Assembly: GCA_946187695.1 (NCBI GenBank) | Contig: CAMHSB010000001.1 | Span: 237,606 to 301,605, forward strand | DNA length: 64,000 bases | Origin: an uncultured Bacteroidales bacterium | GTDB taxonomy: Bacteria; Bacteroidota; Bacteroidia; Bacteroidales; Paludibacteraceae | Direction of reading: 5' to 3' | Part shown: one piece after another, positions 10,459 to 19,811 of the stretch | Layout: each line of letters starts with the position of its first letter | Numbering within the stretch: position 1 is the first letter of the stretch | The notes under the pieces: model-generated | The model's database searches: none | What the model saw: the letters and a program-made list of their open reading frames with translations, nothing else | Told to the model about the DNA's origin: nothing | Position numbers and translations under genes: made by a program

Positions 10459-13372
10459 CGTTCTCCTCCTTTCTTACGGGTTGTTCGAGTTGGTCGAGTG
10501 TGCTGATACGTTGGGCAATCAGCGCAGGTATATCGTCGTTGGTCGCCGTGTAGTTCTGCTGCAGCACGAGTAGATACTGCCGCGCTTGGAAGAGTTCGCC
10601 GCGTTCGCGGTTGATATCGCTGAGCAAGATCAGCGCGCGTGCCAACCAGTACTGCTGCTGGGTGTTACTCTGGGTGAACTCCATGATCTGCGTCTCTGCA
10701 GTATCGTAGTCTTTGAGCTCGTAGTACGACTGCGCGAGCAGGTATTTCGCTTCGGCGCCTTGGGCGGTACGTACCTCGGCAGAGAGAGTGGTCAGGTCCT
10801 CTTGCGCCTTGGTCCACTGCTTAAGAGCCACATACGCTTTTGCGCGACCGTAGAGTGCTTCCGCTTTCGTCTCCTCGCTCAACGGTTGGTCACTAAGAAT
10901 CTGCTCGGCGATGTCAATAGCCGCTTGATGACGACCCAAAGCTTGCGAACAACGCAGGATACCCAGACGGGCGATAGTCGTGTTCTCGCGGTTGGAGGCA
11001 AGGGCGTGCATGCGGTAGAACGCCTCGAGGGCACACGCATAATCCGCTTTGTCGTAACAGATCTCGGCTACACGGGTAGCTGCTTCTTCCTGATACGGGT
11101 TGGCGCTCATCTCCGCGAGCACTTTGTATTGCTCAAGTGCCTCGGTGTTCTGACCCAAACGATAGTAGGAGTCAGCGAGGTAATAACGCGCCGTCGTACA
11201 ATAGCGACCGCCGGCGCAGAACTTGGTGATATAGTTAGCGAGCGAGATGGTTGCTTTTTGGTAAGAAGCCTGCATGTACTGCATCTCCGCAGATGCATAA
11301 AGGAGCGAGTCCTCAGCGGTGGTGACGTTCATGTTCATCTTCGCCAAGTTCTTCGTGTAGGCCAGATACTCATTTACATTGCCTGTCTCCACATAGAGCG
11401 CCTGGAGTGCATCCAATGCGGTGTAGGCCTCTTCGGTAGCCGGGTATTTCTCGATCGTCTGCCGGTAAGCGGCAATCGCTTGCTCGTTCTGATGCAGATT
11501 GCGATAGAGCATCGCGCGCTCGAGGGAGGCTTTGCGTGCCAAGGTCGAGTGCGGATAGGTTGCGAGTAACTGCTCATAGGTGGCGATGGCATTGCGCTCA
11601 TCGTCCATCTGGAGCTGCGCACGGGCAATCTCATAGATACCGTCATCGGCATAATCGGACTTGGGATAACGGCTCACGAGCTCGCGGAGCACGGTTATCT
11701 TGTCGCTGTACTTATGCTGCAGACCGAGTGCATAGCCGCGCTGGAAGAGCGCATAGTCTGCACCGGAAGCCTGGAGCTTGGACACCTGCGCATAGTAGGT
11801 GATCGCCTGCGGGAACTGACGGGCATTGAAATAGCAGTCACCGATACGGTTGAGTGCATCGGCGTACGTCGGATCGGTTGCCAGAGAGGCATCGATATAG
11901 ATCGAGAACACCTCGCGGGCTTTGTCGTACTTGGCTTGCGAGAAAGCGGTATAGCCCTGCAGGTAGCGCGCGATCGTGTAGTTAGCCGATTGGCGGGCAT
12001 CCGGACGCGCAAAGAAATTATTGAGATCCTGCTCGCAGGCTGCGTAGTTACGCAAACGGTAGTTGGCTTCCGCACGGATGTAGAATGCCTCGGTGGTGTA
12101 CTTGTCCGACTCCGCTTTGTGGGCAATGACCTCGCTCATCCAATCGATGGATTGCTGCATCTTGCCTTGCAGGAAATGATCCGCACCGAGTTGGTAACGC
12201 AGGTATTGCTTGGTCTCCCGCATCTTCGGCGAGGGATTCGGAATCGAATCCAAGGTAGCAATCGCTGCGGCGTAGTTCTTACTCTGCATCAGGGCGTCGG
12301 AGAGCAACTGATAGATACGGCCCTCGTACTTGGAGTCGGGGTACTGCGTCAAGAAATCGTTGAAGGCGCGCACGGATTCGCCGAGGGCGCTGGACGATTG
12401 GTAGGTACAGAGCGTGTAGTTATATGCCGCTTCCTCCGTGATAGCCGGCGTGAGACCGTAGTTGGCTGCGGCTTGGAAGGAGAGCTTTGCCTGCTCGGGT
12501 TGGTCGAGTTGGACGTATGCGTTACCCATCGTGAGGCAGGTGGCTTCAGAGATGGTGTCGCGTTCCTGCTTGACCTGCTTGAGGTACTTCACAGCCTCCT
12601 CATGGCGACCCAGCCGGTAGTTGGAAGCGCCGAGCATATACATGTCGTTGCGCAGCAACTCCTCCTGTTGCTCTTTGGCCATCTTGGCATACTGACTCAA
12701 GTGATCCACCGCTGTAGCATAATACTGCTTGTTGTACGCGATCTCACCGAGTATGCGGTGGAGTTCCCCGTTGTTGAGGCTCTCCGGCTGCTCGGCCAGG
12801 ATCTTGTTGGCACGTTCTTCCACTTCTTCGATATTGCCATTCGCATACTCGATCTGCACGATGTAGAAAGGAACGGTCTTGGCGTATGCAGGGTTCGATT
12901 CCAACTGTTTGAGCGCCGGCAGCGCCTTGTCGTATTTCTGCAACTTGTACATGCAGTAAGCGTAGTAATAGTTGCCGCGTGTGGTGTAACGGCTCTCGCC
13001 TTTGGCGAGGATGCTGAAATAGATGGACGCGCGTTGGTACTCCTGCTGCATCAGGTAGGCGTAGCCGCGGTAGAACGCATAATCTTGCTGGTGCGGACGC
13101 GTGAGGGCGTGGATGTCCACCGGTTCGAGCACCTTAAGGGCCTGCTTGTAATGGCCTTTCTCCACCTGCAGCACACCTTGCATGAACTTGACTTCGTCCT
13201 GGAAGGTGGTGTAGGGGAAGGCTTGCAAGTAGGCCTTCAGATCGCGCTGTAAGAGCTTGTCTCGCCCATCAAAACGATTGGCGAGTGCGTTATAGCGCTG
13301 CTCCATCTCCGTCGTTTGGGCGCATAGGCACAAAGGCAGGAGAAGGACGAAAAATAAAGTTTTTATTCTCAT
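10442..13372 (-). CDS. Large periplasmic TPR protein
   Basis: 976 residues from the chosen start. The ORF track begins eight codons earlier, but the ATG at 13372 overlaps the potD stop (ATGA) and begins a clean signal peptide, 'MRIKTLFFVLLLPLCLCAQ'. The remainder is a continuous array of tetratricopeptide repeats (many 'A-x-x-x-Y-x-x-A/G' helix pairs, for example 'YNKQYYATAVDHLSQYAK'), like YbgF/BamD-type periplasmic TPR scaffolds but much longer. The C-terminus is acidic ('EENDEDND'). It is co-translated with the beta-barrel gene downstream, and TPR plus OMP pairs are common in Bacteroidales. Role inferred: a periplasmic scaffold for an envelope complex. Confidence 0.85.
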   Translation of the reverse strand: MRIKTLFFVLLLPLCLCAQTTEMEQRYNALANRFDGRDKLLQRDLKAYLQAFPYTTFQDEVKFMQGVLQVEKGHYKQALKVLEPVDIHALTRPHQQDYAFYRGYAYLMQQEYQRASIYFSILAKGESRYTTRGNYYYAYCMYKLQKYDKALPALKQLESNPAYAKTVPFYIVQIEYANGNIEEVEERANKILAEQPESLNNGELHRILGEIAYNKQYYATAVDHLSQYAKMAKEQQEELLRNDMYMLGASNYRLGRHEEAVKYLKQVKQERDTISEATCLTMGNAYVQLDQPEQAKLSFQAAANYGLTPAITEEAAYNYTLCTYQSSSALGESVRAFNDFLTQYPDSKYEGRIYQLLSDALMQSKNYAAAIATLDSIPNPSPKMRETKQYLRYQLGADHFLQGKMQQSIDWMSEVIAHKAESDKYTTEAFYIRAEANYRLRNYAACEQDLNNFFARPDARQSANYTIARYLQGYTAFSQAKYDKAREVFSIYIDASLATDPTYADALNRIGDCYFNARQFPQAITYYAQVSKLQASGADYALFQRGYALGLQHKYSDKITVLRELVSRYPKSDYADDGIYEIARAQLQMDDERNAIATYEQLLATYPHSTLARKASLERAMLYRNLHQNEQAIAAYRQTIEKYPATEEAYTALDALQALYVETGNVNEYLAYTKNLAKMNMNVTTAEDSLLYASAEMQYMQASYQKATISLANYITKFCAGGRYCTTARYYLADSYYRLGQNTEALEQYKVLAEMSANPYQEEAATRVAEICYDKADYACALEAFYRMHALASNRENTTIARLGILRCSQALGRHQAAIDIAEQILSDQPLSEETKAEALYGRAKAYVALKQWTKAQEDLTTLSAEVRTAQGAEAKYLLAQSYYELKDYDTAETQIMEFTQSNTQQQYWLARALILLSDINRERGELFQARQYLLVLQQNYTATNDDIPALIAQRISTLDQLEQPVRKEENDEDND

Positions 13373-14613
13373 CGAGCTAATTTGATTTCGTTCCACATCT
13401 CGAGCAACATCTCTTGGCTGTCACCGGCGTCATGCATCAGTGCGCAGCGGTCGATGGTCGATTTGTCAGCATAGTAAACGGGGTTGAGGTGGAGAGCATG
13501 CGGGTCGAGCAGTTCGTCATCCACCAGGATAGGATCGTCTCCGAAGAAATACGAAGCATCCACGGTCTCCGGCCACTCTTCGTCATCGTTCTCTTCGTCG
13601 AGGATCTCAGCTGCGGCTTTCGGTCCGCCGGCGCAGGAAACATAACCGATCTCGTCCATGTTAGCCAATGCGTTCTCAGCCTTACACATGTAATCGATGA
13701 AATAGGTAGCGGCCTTGACGTTCTTGGCGTATTTGGGGATTACCCAACCGTCAAACCATACGTTCGAACCCTCTTGCGGAACGATATAATCGAGCATCAC
13801 GCCCATCTCGGCTGCCTCTTCGATAGCGAACTGTGCGTCGCCGGACCAGCTGAGGTTGAGCCATGCTTTGCCTTTGGTCATCTCTTCCTTACCGAAGTCT
13901 ACCTCCCAGCCACAGATCTGCTTCTTCGCTTCGAGCAGAATCTCTTTCACAGCAGCTACGCGCTCCGGGGTGATGTTACGAACCAACTCGTCGCGGTTGA
14001 CGGTTCCGGCCTCCAGTTGGTCGCGATAAGCGTAGAGTACGAGTACCGAATAGACATCGCGTACGGCATCTTTCATCAGGATGCGGTTCTCGAACTTAGG
14101 ATCGAGAATGGCAGCCCAAGAGGTGAGGTCCTCGCGGTTGACGAACTGCGGGTTGTAGATGAAACCGGTAGTGCCCCACATGTAACCAACCGTGTAATCG
14201 CTCACTTGCACATCGGCGTTAGGAGCCATCTGTTGGAACTTATTGAGCACGAACGGCGAGATATTGTCGAAATAGTAAATGCTATCCGGGATAAGCTCCT
14301 TCTGGATGGGGATAAGCAGGTTTTTCTTGAGCATACGCTCAATGATATACTCCGACGGACAGAATACATCGTAGTCCTCATGACCCACCTCGATCTTGGT
14401 GAGTGCGGTCTCGTTGATGTCGAAGGTCTCATAGACGAGTTGCACTTTCTCGCCTGTCTGGTCGAAATACCACTGCTCGAAGTCGGCTTTGACGTCCTCG
14501 TCAATGTAGTCGGCCCAGTTGAGCACTTTGAGTTGATGAGCGCGGTCTGCGCGGTTACACGAACAGAACACGATGGCTACAAAAGCCAGGATAGAAACTA
14601 AAACTTTTTTCAT
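13369..14613 (-). CDS. potD: Spermidine/putrescine-binding lipoprotein PotD
   Basis: 414 residues. The substrate-binding component of the polyamine ABC importer. Signal peptide and lipobox 'VFCSC' predict lipidation, here tethering to the inner membrane facing the periplasm. Type II periplasmic binding protein signatures include 'LKVLNWADYIDEDV' near the N-terminus, 'YDVFCPSEYIIERM', and 'GYMWGTTGFIYNPQ'. A family-atypical acidic insert ('EENDDEEWPE') lies near residue 345. ATGA overlap with potC upstream and with the TPR gene downstream. Polyamine versus other cation specificity is inferred from the complete potABCD order. Confidence 0.92.
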   Translation of the reverse strand: MKKVLVSILAFVAIVFCSCNRADRAHQLKVLNWADYIDEDVKADFEQWYFDQTGEKVQLVYETFDINETALTKIEVGHEDYDVFCPSEYIIERMLKKNLLIPIQKELIPDSIYYFDNISPFVLNKFQQMAPNADVQVSDYTVGYMWGTTGFIYNPQFVNREDLTSWAAILDPKFENRILMKDAVRDVYSVLVLYAYRDQLEAGTVNRDELVRNITPERVAAVKEILLEAKKQICGWEVDFGKEEMTKGKAWLNLSWSGDAQFAIEEAAEMGVMLDYIVPQEGSNVWFDGWVIPKYAKNVKAATYFIDYMCKAENALANMDEIGYVSCAGGPKAAAEILDEENDDEEWPETVDASYFFGDDPILVDDELLDPHALHLNPVYYADKSTIDRCALMHDAGDSQEMLLEMWNEIKLAR

Positions 14614-15950
14614 TTCTCTTCTTGTTTAGATTTGCGTATGTTGATATAAATTAATACAGCCAGCATCACGAGCAAAATGATCGTGAAGAGCGGACGCAAC
14701 TCGGGGGTCAGACCACCTTTGCGTGCATCCGAATAAATAAAGGTACTGAGGGTCTCGAGTCCTCCGGAACCTTTGGTGAAGAATGTCACGCCGAAATCAT
14801 CGACGGAGAGGGTGAGTGCGAGGATGAAACCGGATAACATGCCGGGCCATAATTCCGGTAGCATCACCATGCGGAGAGCTTGTGCCGGCGTAGCACCCAG
14901 ATCCAGCGCCGCTTCGTAGGTGTTGGGGTTCATTCGGCTGAGTCGAGGCAGCACACTAAGTACCACGTACGGCGTACAGAACACCACATGGGCGATGCAT
15001 ACTGTTGCCAGACCCTGACTAAAACCGAGGGCTACGAAGAGCAGGAAAAGGGATATACCGGTGATGATATCCGGGTTGATCATCGGCACGGAGTTCAGCA
15101 GGCTGACCGCCTTGCGGCTGCGTGCCCGCATATTGTAGATACCGATAGCCGCGAGTGTACCCAGGATAGTTGAACAGATGGCTGCCACCAAGGCAATCAC
15201 CACCGTGTACCAGATAGCACTGTTCAAACCCGCATCGGCTTTTCCGGTAAACAGGTTGACGTACAGATCGAAGGAGAAACCGGTCCAGTTACCGAGGATC
15301 TTACTCTTGGTAAACGAGAAAACTGCAATAAGCGCGATCGGCGCATAGAGCACGAGCAGCAAGAGCCATAAGTAGAGTTGCGAACCGTAATGCCGGCGCA
15401 GACCCAGGCGTTTGCGGCGCAACATCTCCTGCTCCACCGGGGTGAGGTTCTTCTCTTTGCGACGCTGCGCGATATAGCCGATTGCAGAGACGATACCGGC
15501 CGCCAAGAGGATACCGGCGAAGACAAACCAGATCCAGCCTGTACTGCGTTTGGCTGCGGCCGTGTGCTCACGCACATACTGCTCGAAAGTCTTATAGGCA
15601 TTGGCTACCAAGACGCGTTGACCGCGGTTCTTGATCTCTTTGTTATTCCGCCAAATAGTCCAAAAAGTCCCGATTTCATCGGTATAACTATAGATCGAAT
15701 CGAACTTATCCGCAAGAGCCATCGGCTCACTCGCGAAGATAAAATCGAGGCCTTCCGTTTTGCTATTTGCTAAAGGCTCCACATGTATTGTGATATTGAT
15801 CTTCTCTCCGCTATAGGACTCCGGGAAGTCTGCTAATACCGTATTCTCGCCTGTTGTACCGACGCGCAGCTCGTAAGTGAGGTTGGATTGCGCAAAAGTA
15901 GCGAGACAAATGACCAATAACAAATGACAAATCACAAATGCTCTTCTCAT
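14610..15950 (-). CDS. potC: PotC permease with an extra N-terminal periplasmic domain
   Basis: 446 residues, against about 260 for ordinary PotC. Residues 1-20 are a signal peptide ('FVICHLLLVICLATFAQ'). About 21-140 form an unrecognised soluble domain, 142-163 a membrane helix ('FVFAGILLAAGIVSAIGYIA'), then a basic cytoplasmic linker. From about 190 a normal PotC follows, with six membrane helices and the EAA loop 'YEAALDLGATPAQALRMVMLPELWPG' that contacts the ATPase. Topology fits: the extra helix returns the chain to the cytoplasm, where PotC normally begins. It overlaps potB and potD by 4 bases each. The extra domain might modulate PotD docking. The signal-peptide codons are a heptamer repeat. 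Confidence 0.9.
   Translation of the reverse strand: MRRAFVICHLLLVICLATFAQSNLTYELRVGTTGENTVLADFPESYSGEKINITIHVEPLANSKTEGLDFIFASEPMALADKFDSIYSYTDEIGTFWTIWRNNKEIKNRGQRVLVANAYKTFEQYVREHTAAAKRSTGWIWFVFAGILLAAGIVSAIGYIAQRRKEKNLTPVEQEMLRRKRLGLRRHYGSQLYLWLLLLVLYAPIALIAVFSFTKSKILGNWTGFSFDLYVNLFTGKADAGLNSAIWYTVVIALVAAICSTILGTLAAIGIYNMRARSRKAVSLLNSVPMINPDIITGISLFLLFVALGFSQGLATVCIAHVVFCTPYVVLSVLPRLSRMNPNTYEAALDLGATPAQALRMVMLPELWPGMLSGFILALTLSVDDFGVTFFTKGSGGLETLSTFIYSDARKGGLTPELRPLFTIILLVMLAVLIYINIRKSKQEEK
15905..15939. repeat. Heptamer tandem repeat (GACAAAT-type)x5
   Basis: GACAAAT, GACCAAT, AACAAAT, GACAAAT, CACAAAT run without gap and encode, on the minus strand, the hydrophobic core of the PotC-fusion signal peptide. 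The same unit order recurs at 56247-56274. Confidence 0.8.
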
Positions 15951-16738
15951 ACCAAACCTCCTTCCTCTTTATCGTCGTGGTCACCAAAGAACGATGTCAG
16001 ACCAATGATGATCAGCAGCACGAGGCTGAGCACCGCTCCGTAGTTGAGCAGATCGGTCGTGGTGATATAATCCTGAATAAGGCTACCGAACAGTTTGATG
16101 TTATTATGTGTCAGCAACTCGGCGATAGCGAACGTGGAGACGGTCGGCATAAAGACCATCACGATGCCGCTATATACGCCGGGCATGGAGAGCGGAATAA
16201 TCACTTTCCAAAAACTCTGCCATCGGTTAGCACCCAAATCTTGCGCTGCTTCCACCAGCGAGTTATCCATCTTCTGCAGCGTGTTATAGATCGGGTAGAT
16301 CATGAAAGGCAGGTAGTCGTAGCACAAGCCGAAGAGCAATGCGCCTTCGCCCAAAGGCAGACCGCACATATTGAACAACTCAACGGTAGCGACGGTACGC
16401 AGCAGGAAATTGATCCACATCGGCAAGATGAAAAGCATCGCCATCACTTTGGGCGTTTTGAAATCCTCCTGCGCCATGATATATGCCGCCGGATAGCCGA
16501 TCAGCAGACAGATGACGGTGTTGAAAACCGCAATCATGAGCGAGTAGAGGAAAGTCTGAATGGCTTCGCTATGTGTGAAGAATTTCGCGAAATTACGCAG
16601 GGTGAAGTTGCCGTCAATGTCCGTAAAAGCATACACACCCACCAGAATGAGCGGCAGCACAACGAACATAGCCATGAACAGGATATACGGCCATGCCCAG
16701 GTACGACGCGAAGAAAATATCTGAACGAGTTTAGTCAT
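15947..16738 (-). CDS. potB: Spermidine/putrescine ABC permease PotB
   Basis: 263 residues, normal for PotB. Six membrane helices, beginning '[23 protein letters not shown]'. The EAA loop '[27 protein letters not shown]' binds the PotA ATPase. Inner-membrane permease half that pairs with PotC. It overlaps potA by 8 bases and potC by 4, so the four subunits are translationally coupled. Confidence 0.95.
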   Translation of the reverse strand: MTKLVQIFSSRRTWAWPYILFMAMFVVLPLILVGVYAFTDIDGNFTLRNFAKFFTHSEAIQTFLYSLMIAVFNTVICLLIGYPAAYIMAQEDFKTPKVMAMLFILPMWINFLLRTVATVELFNMCGLPLGEGALLFGLCYDYLPFMIYPIYNTLQKMDNSLVEAAQDLGANRWQSFWKVIIPLSMPGVYSGIVMVFMPTVSTFAIAELLTHNNIKLFGSLIQDYITTTDLLNYGAVLSLVLLIIIGLTSFFGDHDDKEEGGLV

Positions 16739-18200
16739 TTTCCCACTTGTCTATCTTGATCTTGTTCTTCGGAATGATGATACCTACGCGGTCGCCGTCG
16801 TCCCACACATCGTTGGTGTTGACATAGAGGTCGTTTCCTTCATCCGTACGGATGGTGAGCTGGAAATGGTTACCCTTAAAAAGAATGAAATGCACTTCTC
16901 CGGACAGCGTTCCTTCTTCCTCATAGTCCTGCAGATCGATGTCGCGGAACTTAACACGTACCTGCACCTTCTCGCCCGGCTCGAAGCCCTCGAGTTGTTT
17001 CTCTTCTACTTCCCATTCCGCATCCAGGAACCAAACTTTACCGTTCTTCAGCACTTCTCCTTCGAAATAGTTCCAGATATAGTGCTCTTTCTTCATGATC
17101 TGGATATCCTCGGGCTTTACCAGCATGCCGATCTCCGTGCCCGGCAAGTACTCGTGGTAATCCTGAATGAGGAACTCGTAGTTATCCGGAGTCAGTACAC
17201 GCATCTCGTAGTGCACGCCTTTGAAGATACAGCTCTGAACCTCGCCGTACCACTTGGTAAACTTACCCTTCGGCACGCGGTCTTCGGCATCGTCCTCTTC
17301 GTTGGCCACTACCTTACCGCGTTTCTCATCTTCCTTACGCCAGATATAGATATCTTCGGGGCGGATGACAACATCCACGGGGTTGTTTTCTCCGAAACCG
17401 GTATCGATACAATCGAATTCCTGTCCGCAGAACTCGACGCGTTTGTCGCGAATCATCGTACCGGAAAGGATGTTACTTTCTCCGATGAAATCGGCCACAA
17501 AGCAATTCTGAGGCTCGTTGTAGATATCGGTCGGGGTACCAATCTGCTGAATCTTTCCCTCACTCATTACCACCACGCGGTCGGAGAGCGTAAGCGCTTC
17601 CTCTTGGTCATGGGTGACGTAGATAAAAGTGATACCCAACTTCTCATGCAGCTCTTTCAGTTCGATCTGCATGTCGTGGCGCATCTTCAGGTCCAATGCA
17701 CTGAGCGGCTCATCCAACAGCAGCACTTCCGGCTTGTTGACGATAGCGCGCGCAATAGCCACACGCTGCTGCTGACCACCGGAGAGGGTGTCCACTTTAC
17801 GCTCCTCGTATCCGGTGAGGTTGGCCATCTTAAGTGCCTGACGCACTTTCTTCTTGATAGCCTCCGGATCTTCTTTTTTGAGCTTCAGACCAAAAGCAAC
17901 GTTGTTGAATACGTTAAGGTGGGGGAATAAAGCGTATTTCTGAAATACGGTGTTCACGGGACGCTGGTAAGGCGGTGTCTTGGTGACATCTTCGCCCTTT
18001 AGCAGGATATCTCCCGATGAAGCAACTTGAAAACCGGCGATACAACGCAACAGGGTTGTTTTGCCGCAGCCCGAAGGGCCTAAGATTGTGACGAACTCGC
18101 CTTTTTTGACTTTCAGACTGACGTCATTCAATGCAAACTTACCATCCTCGAACTGCTTCGAAACATGGTTGACCTCAATAATAAACTCCGATTTTGCCAT
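16731..18200 (-). CDS. potA: Polyamine ABC transporter ATPase PotA, long C-terminus
   Basis: 489 residues from ATG 18200, chosen over the track start 19 codons upstream because '[10 protein letters not shown]' is the normal family N-terminus and GGAAAGAA precedes it. Walker A 'GPSGCGKTT', Q-loop '[10 protein letters not shown]', signature '[15 protein letters not shown]', Walker B '[12 protein letters not shown]' and H-switch 'VTHD' are intact. The C-terminal half is about 110-130 residues longer than usual and reads as repeated TOBE-like beta modules ('[17 protein letters not shown]', later '[17 protein letters not shown]'). An acidic linker ('[10 protein letters not shown]') lies between. 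First gene of the operon. The extra module may add regulation or polyamine sensing; that is inference. Confidence 0.93.
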   Translation of the reverse strand: MAKSEFIIEVNHVSKQFEDGKFALNDVSLKVKKGEFVTILGPSGCGKTTLLRCIAGFQVASSGDILLKGEDVTKTPPYQRPVNTVFQKYALFPHLNVFNNVAFGLKLKKEDPEAIKKKVRQALKMANLTGYEERKVDTLSGGQQQRVAIARAIVNKPEVLLLDEPLSALDLKMRHDMQIELKELHEKLGITFIYVTHDQEEALTLSDRVVVMSEGKIQQIGTPTDIYNEPQNCFVADFIGESNILSGTMIRDKRVEFCGQEFDCIDTGFGENNPVDVVIRPEDIYIWRKEDEKRGKVVANEEDDAEDRVPKGKFTKWYGEVQSCIFKGVHYEMRVLTPDNYEFLIQDYHEYLPGTEIGMLVKPEDIQIMKKEHYIWNYFEGEVLKNGKVWFLDAEWEVEEKQLEGFEPGEKVQVRVKFRDIDLQDYEEEGTLSGEVHFILFKGNHFQLTIRTDEGNDLYVNTNDVWDDGDRVGIIIPKNKIKIDKWEND

Positions 18201-18243
18201 TTCTTTCCATAAATACACGCGCATACTCGCGCAAAATACGCCG

Positions 18244-18275
18244 CAAAGGTACAACAAAAAAATGACATACGCAAG
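18244..18275 (-). promoter_or_regulatory. potA promoter with inverted repeat over -33
   Basis: On the minus strand CTTG, 20 bases, then TACCTTTG, matching the Bacteroidetes sigma consensus. The -33 box sits in the centre of CATACGC-TT-GCGTATG (about 18266-18281), a 7-bp inverted repeat that could be an operator. Confidence 0.7.
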
Positions 18276-18315
18276 CGTATGCCACTTTTTTTAAGCAAAT
18301 TAAGGTAAAAAAACC

Positions 18316-18804
18316 TTATTTTTGATTGATATTGATTACATCTCCCTCGCCAAACTGCGGTTGGTAGAGGTACGGAAGGATCTCTGTGCCGTGCATCAGG
18401 AGGTAGTTCTCGATCTGCTCGCGCGTGAAATCTTTCACTTGATTCATATCCTCAAGCGGTGTACGCGGGTTCATGTAATAGCCACCAAAACCGGTCAGGG
18501 TTGCGCGGTATTTCTTGCGCATTTTATGCGGACGGTACTGAATCTGATAAATCGGATCCACTACGATGTCGATGTTACCCGTGGTGATAGCCAGGTACTT
18601 GCACTCAGCCATCGCCTCTTCGCGAGACGGATGCCAGTTAGAAGTGGCATTGACACGCTTGGTGAAATCAGCACGTACATCCACGATGGTAGCCGTAGCC
18701 TGCATGTTCTGACGATTGATCGCTGCATCGCGACCGGTGTACTGATACATCGTGCAACTCGAAAGTGCAACAGCGCAAAGAGCAACAAATAATATCTTTT
18801 TCAT
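18316..18804 (-). CDS. Small lipoprotein, paralogue of the upstream gene
   Basis: 162 residues from ATG 18804, chosen because 'MKKILFVALCAVALSSC' is a standard lipoprotein signal; the track start is three codons earlier. Lipobox LSSC. Mature region begins 'TMYQYTGRDAAINRQNM', closely matching 'TSYQYTSRHTDIHRRSI' of the next gene. Both share 'IDIVVDPIYQIQY'-like and 'KKYRATLTGFGGYY'-like segments. No family is recognised. It follows its paralogue after 12 bases and has no promoter of its own, so it is probably co-transcribed. The stop codon lies in a short TAAGGT/ACCTTA hairpin, a weak terminator candidate. Confidence 0.8.
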   Translation of the reverse strand: MKKILFVALCAVALSSCTMYQYTGRDAAINRQNMQATATIVDVRADFTKRVNATSNWHPSREEAMAECKYLAITTGNIDIVVDPIYQIQYRPHKMRKKYRATLTGFGGYYMNPRTPLEDMNQVKDFTREQIENYLLMHGTEILPYLYQPQFGEGDVININQK

Positions 18805-18816
18805 AGCTGCCATCCA

Positions 18817-19701
18817 TTAGAAAGTAAGACCTAAACCAATTCCGTTCTTGCCGCTATTGAGCGTAAGATCCATTTTCTGAGCTTTCTTGCCCTTGTTATA
18901 GCGTGCGCCACCGACCGAGGCCATGATGATACCCGAAGCACCGGTTGCTGCTCCAACACTAACAAGCGTTAAACCGGCAACAATTCTGGTATCGTTGTCA
19001 TCTACGCAGAACAATACCGGCAGACCAACGCCCAGACATACTGCTACACCGGCGCCGAAAACACCACAACCGGCATTGCGCAACTTCTTAGCTTTGTACA
19101 TTTCTTCCGGATCCATCGGCTCAATCGGGCGTTTCGGCTCGTTCTTGAGCATCATCGATGTGCCGTGCTTCGGCTGAAGTGCCGGTTGCATGGCAGGAGC
19201 AGGCATAGCACCCGATTTGAAGTAATAATTGTGTACATCACCACCTGCGGGAGGAGTCTTCTGATAGTAGAACGGCATGAAGCTCGGATCGTACAGCAAC
19301 TTGAATTTCTCGATTTCCTCCAAGGTGTACTGCTTCGACTCGTCAAGCAGCGAAGGCTCGTCTTTGTACTTACCGGCAAAACCGATAACCGTTGCGCGGT
19401 ATTTCTTTTTCAGACGGCACGGATGGAACTCAATGCGATAAACGGGATCTACTACTACGTCGATCTTCTCTTGCTCAATGCACATAAACTCGGCTTCCGC
19501 AAGAGCCCCCTTGAGAGTGGGTTGGAAACCGGAAACGGCGGTCACTTTCTTGTCATAATTGACCTGAATGGAAGCACGTTGCTCTTTTGGCTCAATCGAG
19601 CGACGGTGAATGTCCGTGTGGCGCGACGTGTACTGATAACTTGTGCAACTGGAGAATAATACACCCAGCAGCAACAGAGGTAAGAAATGAGATTGTTTCA
19701 T
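18817..19701 (-). CDS. Lipoprotein with C-terminal hydrophobic domain, tandem paralogue
   Basis: 294 residues. Lipobox FSSC after a signal peptide. The first ~140 residues are paralogous to the downstream 162-residue lipoprotein ('IDVVVDPVYRIEF', 'KKYRATVIGFAGKY'). The extra C-terminal half has an Ala/Pro/Met linker and two hydrophobic helices ('GCGVFGAGVAVCLGVGLPVLF' and 'AGLTLVSVGAATGASGIIMASVGG'), so it could be anchored at both ends or form a hairpin in the membrane. Function unknown. It has its own near-consensus promoter 50-85 bases upstream. Confidence 0.8.
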   Translation of the reverse strand: MKQSHFLPLLLLGVLFSSCTSYQYTSRHTDIHRRSIEPKEQRASIQVNYDKKVTAVSGFQPTLKGALAEAEFMCIEQEKIDVVVDPVYRIEFHPCRLKKKYRATVIGFAGKYKDEPSLLDESKQYTLEEIEKFKLLYDPSFMPFYYQKTPPAGGDVHNYYFKSGAMPAPAMQPALQPKHGTSMMLKNEPKRPIEPMDPEEMYKAKKLRNAGCGVFGAGVAVCLGVGLPVLFCVDDNDTRIVAGLTLVSVGAATGASGIIMASVGGARYNKGKKAQKMDLTLNSGKNGIGLGLTF

Positions 19702-19753
19702 GAGTGTTAGTAATTTGATTATCTGTTAAATTGATAATATGTAAAAAACCTCA

Positions 19754-19785
19754 CAAAAGTACTGCTTTTTTCTGATATATGCAAA
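19754..19785 (-). promoter_or_regulatory. Promoter of lipoprotein pair
   Basis: Minus strand: TTTG, 20-base spacer CATATATCAGAAAAAAGCAG, TACTTTTG. The spacer is almost identical to that of the 44614 promoter. Confidence 0.85.
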
Positions 19786-19811
19786 TTTTTTAAAGAAAAA
19801 AGTGCAATTCT

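Noticed and set aside
11714-13252. 512-residue plus-strand ORF opposite the TPR protein
   Set aside because: Shadow created by codon bias. The TPR frame has a signal peptide and clear repeats.
13414-14601. 395-residue plus-strand ORF opposite potD
   Set aside because: Shadow of a gene with complete family motifs.
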